64,000 bases of DNA from Paenibacillus albiflavus (GTDB taxonomy: Bacteria; Bacillota; Bacilli; Paenibacillales; NBRC-103111), in assembly GCF_004344915.1 (NCBI RefSeq), contig NZ_SKFG01000002.1, positions 310,001 to 374,000 of the forward strand, read 5' to 3'. The notes beneath the pieces are model-generated. The model saw nothing but the letters and a program-made list of their open reading frames with translations. It was not told the DNA's origin and ran no database searches. Shown one piece after another: positions 58,934 to 64,000 of this stretch (within the stretch, counting starts at the first letter, position 1; each line of letters starts with the position of its first letter). A program made the translations under genes and the position numbers.

Positions 58934-60100
58934 ATGCTTACGATCATCAAAGGACCGTATTTGCAATGGCCAACGATAAACTCCATCACGATTATGTGGG
59001 AGACGGATATTCCGTCTTCCTCTAAAGTGGAGATCTATCTGGCAGAAAGAATTCATAGTGGCTATCAAGGGAATTATAAGAAGCCGGAATATATTGTCAC
59101 GGCAGTATGCGACGAAAGTTTTAGGAATATTCATTCAATTACAATTGAGCATTTACTGCCAGGTACGACTTATTTTTATAAAATCTACTCCGAAAATGAC
59201 AAATCAGAGGTTGAGGCTGGTCCGTATCCATTGAAGACAGCAGTTGGCCGAGGGGTTCCGTTCTCATTCACAGTTACAAGTGAAACAGGGGGATACAGTG
59301 GATTTGATCAAACAAATGGTCAATTGAATGTTGATCTATTTGCTCAAATGCAGCGCTACCGTCCTGACTTTACGCTTTTTGTTGGTGATGTGGTGAATGA
59401 TGGGAAGGAGTATGCGGACTGGGACAAGTATTTTTTTGGTCCAGGACGTGACTTTATGCGTACGACACCGTTCTATAGCTGTCTAGGCAATCATGAAAAT
59501 TATGCTTCTTGGTATTATGAGTTTATGGGATTTGCTCCGCCTAAAAATTATTATTCTTTCGATTATGGTGATGTACATTTCACTTGCCTGGATAGTACCG
59601 ATTTTGTGAAAAAGGATAGCTATCCTTTCAGCCAAGACGAGCTTCGTCCGGGTAATCCGCAATATGATTTTTTGATACGAGATCTCCAAGCCGCTACTGC
59701 CAAGTGGAAAATTGTCTATTTTCACTATCCGCCTTATGTGTCTGGAGGCTATCAAGTTGAAGTTCTGCGTCAACTATGTCCTATTTTGGAAGAATACGAG
59801 GTTGATCTAGTCTTCAATTCGCATACGATCGTATATGAACGCAGTCACCCGATCAGAGCAGGTGAGATCGATTTTGACAAAGGCATTGTCTACATCGTCA
59901 GTGGCGGAGCAGGCGCAATGCCCGATTGGCTGCTTCCGAAGCGAGATTGGCATACGTCGCAATCGCTAGCTGTCCCGCATTTTGTCCAAGTAGTTGTAAC
60001 GTTAGAGCAATTGGAAGTAAGGGCGATTGATTTGGAAGGCAGACTATTCGATACGATGCAGATTAGGAAGAATGCAGATGGTGTGAAAATGATCTTATAA
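58934..60100 (+). CDS. Metallophosphoesterase with N-terminal FN3-like domain (purple acid phosphatase-like)
   Basis: The 388-residue protein has an FN3-like N-terminal domain (about 1-95, SITIMWETD, LLPGTTYFYKI) and a calcineurin-like phosphoesterase domain. FVGDVVNDG and LGNHENY carry metal ligands. The first motif reads SETGG where Asp is usual, and the last, FNSHTIVYER, has lost the second His of GHxHxYER. So the metal site is altered, and activity is uncertain. No signal peptide is visible. It follows nadE by 12 bases, suggesting coexpression with NAD salvage. Confidence 0.82.
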   Translation: MLTIIKGPYLQWPTINSITIMWETDIPSSSKVEIYLAERIHSGYQGNYKKPEYIVTAVCDESFRNIHSITIEHLLPGTTYFYKIYSENDKSEVEAGPYPLKTAVGRGVPFSFTVTSETGGYSGFDQTNGQLNVDLFAQMQRYRPDFTLFVGDVVNDGKEYADWDKYFFGPGRDFMRTTPFYSCLGNHENYASWYYEFMGFAPPKNYYSFDYGDVHFTCLDSTDFVKKDSYPFSQDELRPGNPQYDFLIRDLQAATAKWKIVYFHYPPYVSGGYQVEVLRQLCPILEEYEVDLVFNSHTIVYERSHPIRAGEIDFDKGIVYIVSGGAGAMPDWLLPKRDWHTSQSLAVPHFVQVVVTLEQLEVRAIDLEGRLFDTMQIRKNADGVKMIL

Positions 60101-60147
60101 GATAGAACTGTTACTAGAGATTACTAATAATTGAGAGGAAGATACCA

Positions 60148-60846
60148 ATGATTAAAGCGGTTTTCTTCGATTTATTTGAGACTTTGATTACAGAGTTCCA
60201 AGATGGTGTAAGGATCGCTAATCACAATAGCTTCTCATCAGATCGATTAGGTATTTCAGCAGATGATTTCAATAAGGCATGGTTAGAGAGAACGGAAAAA
60301 AGGATGATTGGTAATTATGCTGACTATCCTTCTGTTCTTAGAGAGATATTGGAACAACATGGACTACAGTTAGACGATGAACTGCTTAAGATCTTTCATC
60401 TTGAACGAATTGTGGCAAAAGCTGTGCCTTTTGAACAGATCGATCCTGAAATTATTAACATGCTTAATAAATTACGATGGAACAACATTCGCTTATGTCT
60501 CATTAGTAATTGTGCAGTAGAAGAGGTAATGTCATGGAAGAGTAGTCAACTTGAACCGTATTTTGATGAATTTATATTTTCGTATGAAGTTGGAATCGCT
60601 AAGCCTAACCCTAATATTTACCAACTTGCATGTGATCGAATGCAAGTACAGCCAAGTGAAGTTATTTTCATTGGGGATGGTGGTTCATCGGAGTTAGAAG
60701 GAGCACGTGCTGTGGGTATGCAAGCTTTGCATGCTGTCTGGTTCTTGCCTGAACATCGAAAGAATCAATTGAATGAGTTCGCTAAATTATATAAAATTGA
60801 AGACCTTATTTATTTCATTCAAAAAGAAAATAAAGTGAGTATATAA
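60148..60846 (+). CDS. HAD-superfamily phosphatase
   Basis: The 232-residue protein has motif I AVFFDLFETLI (DxFxT type), motif II LCLISNC, the Lys of motif III in VGIAKPNPNIY and motif IV FIGDGGSSELEGA. It belongs to subfamily IA hydrolases, probably a small-molecule phosphatase. The last dozen residues (IYFIQKENKVSI) also form the end of the PepSY protein downstream, because the 3' end of the gene lies inside a duplicated segment. Confidence 0.88.
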   Translation: MIKAVFFDLFETLITEFQDGVRIANHNSFSSDRLGISADDFNKAWLERTEKRMIGNYADYPSVLREILEQHGLQLDDELLKIFHLERIVAKAVPFEQIDPEIINMLNKLRWNNIRLCLISNCAVEEVMSWKSSQLEPYFDEFIFSYEVGIAKPNPNIYQLACDRMQVQPSEVIFIGDGGSSELEGARAVGMQALHAVWFLPEHRKNQLNEFAKLYKIEDLIYFIQKENKVSI

Positions 60847-61401
60847 ATCTATCTAAGTGAGTTTCAAGCATCGTGCAATCAGCAAATAAAACCAATTCAT
60901 GTAACAAGGGATTGGTTTTTGTGTAAAATCAAGAAAAGGGGTGTGTTGGATTTGAAAAAGAATGGATTAATAACTGCATTTGCTATTGTGCTATTCGTTG
61001 GAATCGGTATTTATCTTTTTGCTAAGTCAATTGGATTTTTTGATTCAAATCTATCTCCAATTGCACAATCGGATATTCCACAAGTTCTGCATCTATCAGA
61101 ACAGCCTGTTATACCGAATAGTCTTGATATTATAACAGTCGAAAAATATGATGATAAGTTCCTTTTTCCATCTGTTAGAATTAAATACAAGGATGGCATA
61201 GTTTTGAATTTATATACAAGCTCTATTGCATACAAGGATATGGACATAGAAAATATTCTAATCGAAGGACACGAAATAGAGTGGTATAGAAGCAATGATA
61301 AGCATGCTTATGTGACTAAATTTAACCGCCTCACTTATGCCTTTGATTTCCTGCCAAATATGAAGGATCAAGTTGAAAACTATATCAGATCTTTAAAGTG
61401 A
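60806..61401 (+). repeat. Duplicated segment, copy 1 (HAD gene tail, spacer and small membrane-protein gene)
   Basis: This roughly 600-base segment recurs at 63004-63601. Homology covers the last codons of the preceding gene, the spacer including the AACCAAT/ATTGGTTTTT hairpin, and the whole following gene. Coding identity is clear in DNA and protein. Confidence 0.85.
60952..61401 (+). CDS. Membrane-anchored protein of unknown function, paralogue A
   Basis: The 149-residue protein has one N-terminal membrane helix (GLITAFAIVLFVGIGIYLFA) and an outside domain of about 115 residues (SPIAQSDIPQVLHLSEQPVI, HEIEWYRSNDKHAYVTKFNR). I prefer the TTG at 60952, 10 bases after AAAAGGGG; other in-frame TTG and GTG codons lie closer. 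No known domain. The paralogue at 63143 is about 65-70% identical. Confidence 0.75.
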   Translation: MKKNGLITAFAIVLFVGIGIYLFAKSIGFFDSNLSPIAQSDIPQVLHLSEQPVIPNSLDIITVEKYDDKFLFPSVRIKYKDGIVLNLYTSSIAYKDMDIENILIEGHEIEWYRSNDKHAYVTKFNRLTYAFDFLPNMKDQVENYIRSLK

Positions 61402-61417
61402 TCACATGCTAGATAGG

Positions 61418-61462
61418 ATTACATAGAAAAACATTCGCTCATGTCTCATTAGGAATTGTGCG
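61418..61462 (+). pseudogene. Remnant of a second HAD phosphatase gene
   Basis: AACATTCGCTCATGTCTCAT and the next 12 bases match 60485-60516 of the intact HAD gene with two differences (codons for NIRLCLISNC); weaker similarity extends upstream from ATTAC. It lies 17 bases after the first paralogue gene, where a tandem duplicate of the HAD gene would be expected. No full open frame remains. Confidence 0.7.
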
Positions 61463-61688
61463 CAATGCATGTCTGTTAGTTTCGATATTTTTCCACAAAT
61501 TTCAACAAAAAAAGACTTGTCTATATGATGTGTATAAAATACTATTAAGCATTATCGATAAGAAGAATGATTCTAATATATATCTACTAATATGTGGGTG
61601 GGATTAAATGTTACCAGTTGGACGACAACAACAAATACTAATCTGATTAGAACAAGAAGAGATGTTGCACGTTAGGAGAAAATCAGAC

Positions 61689-63044
61689 ATGAAAAAAGGG
61701 AATTACAATCGTTTATGGCGGTGGCATTTTTATGCTGCATTGTTTATTGCACCGCTACTCATCACGTTAACGCTAAGCGGCATCGGCTTTTTATTTTATA
61801 CAGATGTAGAAAACAATGTTTATGATCATTTATTATTTGGAAAAAGCGAATCTATCGTACAATTATCGATTGACGAAGGCATAGGGAAGGCAGTCGAGCA
61901 ATATAAAGACTATTCTGTCTCGAAGGTTATTATATTAGATGATCCGTATAATGCACGTTTAACAATGACCAATCAAGATGGTGACCAATTGTATGCATTT
62001 TTAGATGACCATAATGAATTAGTTGGTAGTCAAAATGCGAAATATACATTTGCCAATGTTATGAGAAATACACATAGTTCGCTCTTTGTCGGTGGAACTG
62101 TTGTCAATTATTTAGTTGAGTTAGCTGCATGTTGGGCAATCTTCTTATTGTTTACTGGTATATACATGACGTTCAAGGGAAGGGCACTGAAGAAGAGACA
62201 GAATCCAACAAAGCGACAGTCCAGCAAGAAGTGGCATGCATTAGTTGGAACCATTATTACGATTCCAATGATTATCATTATTTTTACAGGTTTACCTTGG
62301 TCTGCTTTCATGGGTGATTTTATTTACTCAGCATCTCAAAAGTATCCATCTATTGGGACTCCAATGATAGCGCAGCAGCCGCCTACTTCGGATATGAGCG
62401 AGATTCCTTGGGCCACTCGTAAAAATGAGGCACCCAAATCAAGCGAGCCTCATGCGCATCATGATGGGATGGCTCATATGGAAATGTCTGATAACAGCAA
62501 TCGGATTAGTGTCCAACAATTGATGACAGAAGTTGGGAATGCGAATATATCCAAGCCGTATACCATCATTTATCCAATGAGTGAAGATGGCGTTTACACA
62601 GTATCAAAAAGTAGTAATACGGGTGTAACTGGCCTAGATGTTAGTCCGTATGAAGAAGTAACATCCTATTTTGATCAATATAGCGGTAAATTAATTTCTA
62701 AGGTAGGGTTTGAGGATTACGGCATCTTAGCAAAATGGTTTACATGGGGTATTCCATTACATGAAGGTCATTTATTTGGCTGGCCAAATAAATTAATTAA
62801 CTTAGCTCTTTGCCTTTCTTTCCTATTCGTCATTTTTTGGGGATTTAAAACGTGGTTGTCTCGTAAAAAAGAAGGTAAGTTCTCAGCTCCTCCAACAGTT
62901 TCGAGTGGTTTATCGATTGGTTTCATTGTTTTCATGGTGATATTGGGAGTAGTTATGCCGCTATTTGGGATTTCCTTAATCGCAGTAGCAATTATTGAAG
63001 GCATTATTTATTTCATCCAAAAAGGAAAAAAAGTGGGCATATAA
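61689..63044 (+). CDS. PepSY-associated membrane protein with His/Met-rich loop
   Basis: The 451-residue protein has four or five membrane segments (starting RLWRWHFYAALFIAPLLITL, the PepSY_TM hallmark) and PepSY-like domains outside. A His/Met-rich stretch, EPHAHHDGMAHMEMSD (about residues 257-272), could bind copper or iron. Related proteins are iron- or copper-regulated and some act as ferric reductases. TAGGAG lies before the ATG. Its C-terminal residues IYFIQKGKKVGI match the HAD protein end, because the gene's 3' end lies in the duplicated segment. Confidence 0.82.
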   Translation: MKKGNYNRLWRWHFYAALFIAPLLITLTLSGIGFLFYTDVENNVYDHLLFGKSESIVQLSIDEGIGKAVEQYKDYSVSKVIILDDPYNARLTMTNQDGDQLYAFLDDHNELVGSQNAKYTFANVMRNTHSSLFVGGTVVNYLVELAACWAIFLLFTGIYMTFKGRALKKRQNPTKRQSSKKWHALVGTIITIPMIIIIFTGLPWSAFMGDFIYSASQKYPSIGTPMIAQQPPTSDMSEIPWATRKNEAPKSSEPHAHHDGMAHMEMSDNSNRISVQQLMTEVGNANISKPYTIIYPMSEDGVYTVSKSSNTGVTGLDVSPYEEVTSYFDQYSGKLISKVGFEDYGILAKWFTWGIPLHEGHLFGWPNKLINLALCLSFLFVIFWGFKTWLSRKKEGKFSAPPTVSSGLSIGFIVFMVILGVVMPLFGISLIAVAIIEGIIYFIQKGKKVGI

Positions 63045-63601
63045 AAATCGATCTAAGTGAGATTCATACAACGGATATTTAGTAAATAAACCAATTCATG
63101 CAACATGGGATTGGTTTTTTGCGTTATATCAAGAAAAGGAGCGTGTGTAATCTGAAAAGGTATGTATTAATAGCTGCACTTGCCATTGTGCTATTCGTTG
63201 GAATCGGTATATATTTTTTAGCTAAGTTGTATGGATTTTTTGATTCACCTCTATCTCCAATTGCACAATCAGATATTCCACAAGTTCTGCATTTATCAGA
63301 ATTGCCTGTTATACCAAATAGTCTAGACATTGTTACAGTTGAAAAATATGATGATGGATTTACTTCTCCATTTGTTAAAATTCAGTATAAGGATGGTATT
63401 GCTCTGAAAATGACTTCAAAATCAGGTACATATAAAGATATGGAATTAGAAAATATTCAAATCGATGGGCATTACATAGAGTGGTATAGAAGCAATGACA
63501 AGCAAGTTTATTCAACAAAATTTAACCACATTAATTATTCCTTTGAGTTCGCTCCAAACTTGAACGATCAAGTTATAGATTATTTGAAATCATTAAAGTG
63601 A
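63004..63601 (+). repeat. Duplicated segment, copy 2
   Basis: Second copy of the segment at 60806-61401, starting in the last codons of the PepSY gene. Both copies keep the short AACCAAT...ATTGGTTTTT hairpin upstream of the small membrane-protein gene. Confidence 0.85.
63143..63601 (+). CDS. Membrane-anchored protein of unknown function, paralogue B
   Basis: Paralogue of the protein at 60952, with membrane helix VLIAALAIVLFVGIGIYFLA and the same SPIAQSDIPQVLHLSE and IEWYRSNDKQVYSTKFN segments. The start is unclear: GTG at 63143 is only 1 base from AAAAGGAG, whereas a CTG at 63152 has 10-base spacing and aligns with the TTG used by copy A. If so, this copy uses a rare CTG start and may be weakly translated. 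A small lipoprotein gene follows after 10 bases. Confidence 0.72.
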   Translation: MCNLKRYVLIAALAIVLFVGIGIYFLAKLYGFFDSPLSPIAQSDIPQVLHLSELPVIPNSLDIVTVEKYDDGFTSPFVKIQYKDGIALKMTSKSGTYKDMELENIQIDGHYIEWYRSNDKQVYSTKFNHINYSFEFAPNLNDQVIDYLKSLK

Positions 63602-63611
63602 GGATTCGGAA

Positions 63612-63956
63612 ATGAAATATAATAAGCAGTTAACAACGACATTGTGCATTTTATGTAGCTTCCTATTAATTAGTGCATGCTCTTCATCAAGTAATGAAAG
63701 CTTCGCATTTCAGGCTATGATTAGATGGGACGGGAAGATCTATGTGGGAACAGATGAGAAGATTACGAATGTCGAAAGAAAGATTGGGTCGATAATGTAT
63801 TATTCATCTGATGAAAATAAGTCTGACAAGGAACGCAGCTCGAACTTTTATAAAAAAGGAACATCCATTTATCAAATTAATTCCATTGATGTTGAACAAG
63901 CTCTTGCTGTAGAAGTAGAGTCAGGTGTCTATGTTAAAGCGATTCCAGTTGAGTAA
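63612..63956 (+). CDS. Small lipoprotein of unknown function
   Basis: The 114-residue protein has a lipoprotein signal ending in LLISAC (Cys at 23), a Ser-rich linker, and a short beta-rich domain (FQAMIRWDGKIYVGTDEKIT ... VKAIPVE). It resembles small secreted Bacillota proteins annotated only as hypothetical. It lies close behind the membrane-anchored paralogue B and may be cotranscribed with it. Confidence 0.72.
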   Translation: MKYNKQLTTTLCILCSFLLISACSSSSNESFAFQAMIRWDGKIYVGTDEKITNVERKIGSIMYYSSDENKSDKERSSNFYKKGTSIYQINSIDVEQALAVEVESGVYVKAIPVE

Positions 63957-64000
63957 TACTTATTGAACAAGCCTCCCACTTTATTTAAATAGACAGTAAC

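Overview
The window looks like a chromosomal segment of a low-GC, Gram-positive, probably spore-forming Bacillota, most likely Paenibacillaceae. The reasons are strong AAGGAGG-type ribosome binding sites, frequent GTG and TTG starts, TTGACA/TATAAT promoters, OpuC, YdbS/YdbT, Bce-type and CNNM/CorC families, and palindromic intergenic repeats. Both strands are densely coded. I see no rRNA, tRNA, transposase, phage gene or CRISPR array.

Layout. 1-4.7 kb: a fatty-acid oxidation operon (thiolase tail, 3-hydroxyacyl-CoA dehydrogenase, acyl-CoA dehydrogenase), then a MerR-methyltransferase fusion and an S-adenosylhomocysteine/methylthioadenosine deaminase whose promoters carry matching operators. 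4.7-12.9 kb: a proline-rich small protein, a CNNM/CorC membrane protein, PaiB, an APH-fold kinase, a frameshifted small gene, and single-domain enzymes (VOC, GNAT, Nudix, PEBP-like, DUF1697, LOG). 12.0-14.3 kb: LysR regulator divergent from threonine synthase. 14.4-19.7 kb: a three-gene phosphorelay with a diguanylate cyclase. 20.9-22.4 kb: a histidyl-tRNA synthetase behind a leader peptide with three His codons and an attenuator. 23.1-25.1 kb: a YdbS/YdbT pair.

25.2-30.7 kb: an osmotic-stress locus with a BusR-like (GntR plus RCK_C) regulator, opuCABCD and a divergent KamA-type aminomutase. 31.3-34.5 kb: two paralogous lipoproteins. 34.6-40.5 kb: greA, a WYL regulator divergent from a DHFR-like protein, a secreted protein, an ECF sigma/anti-sigma pair and an ABC-F ATPase. 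40.5-42.2 kb: a MOSC gene and an unknown gene bracketed by two ~96-bp structured repeats. 42.3-46.8 kb: a Bce-type peptide sensing and detoxification module with a perfect 20-bp operator palindrome. 47-50 kb: an XRE regulator with operators, a choloylglycine-hydrolase-fold protein with Ser in place of the nucleophilic Cys, DUF2277, and an ArsR-type helix-turn-helix fused to a GyrB-like ATPase domain.

50.2-54.1 kb: a WecA/TagO-type transferase, quinone oxidoreductase, MarR, DUF896 and a luciferase-like oxidoreductase. 54.1-55.0 kb: a FusB-type EF-G-binding protein preceded by a leader peptide and an RNA switch that can hide its ribosome binding site. 55.1-60.1 kb: a NAD salvage operon (NrtR-like Nudix regulator, pncA, pncB, nadE, metallophosphoesterase). 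60.1-64 kb: a HAD phosphatase and a membrane-anchored protein whose segment is duplicated, with a PepSY gene lying inside the second copy.

The strongest candidates for undescribed biology are the two RNA/leader-peptide switches, the ArsR-GyrB fusion, the MerR-YrrT-like sensor/SAH-deaminase pair, and the BusR-OpuC-KamA osmolyte operon.
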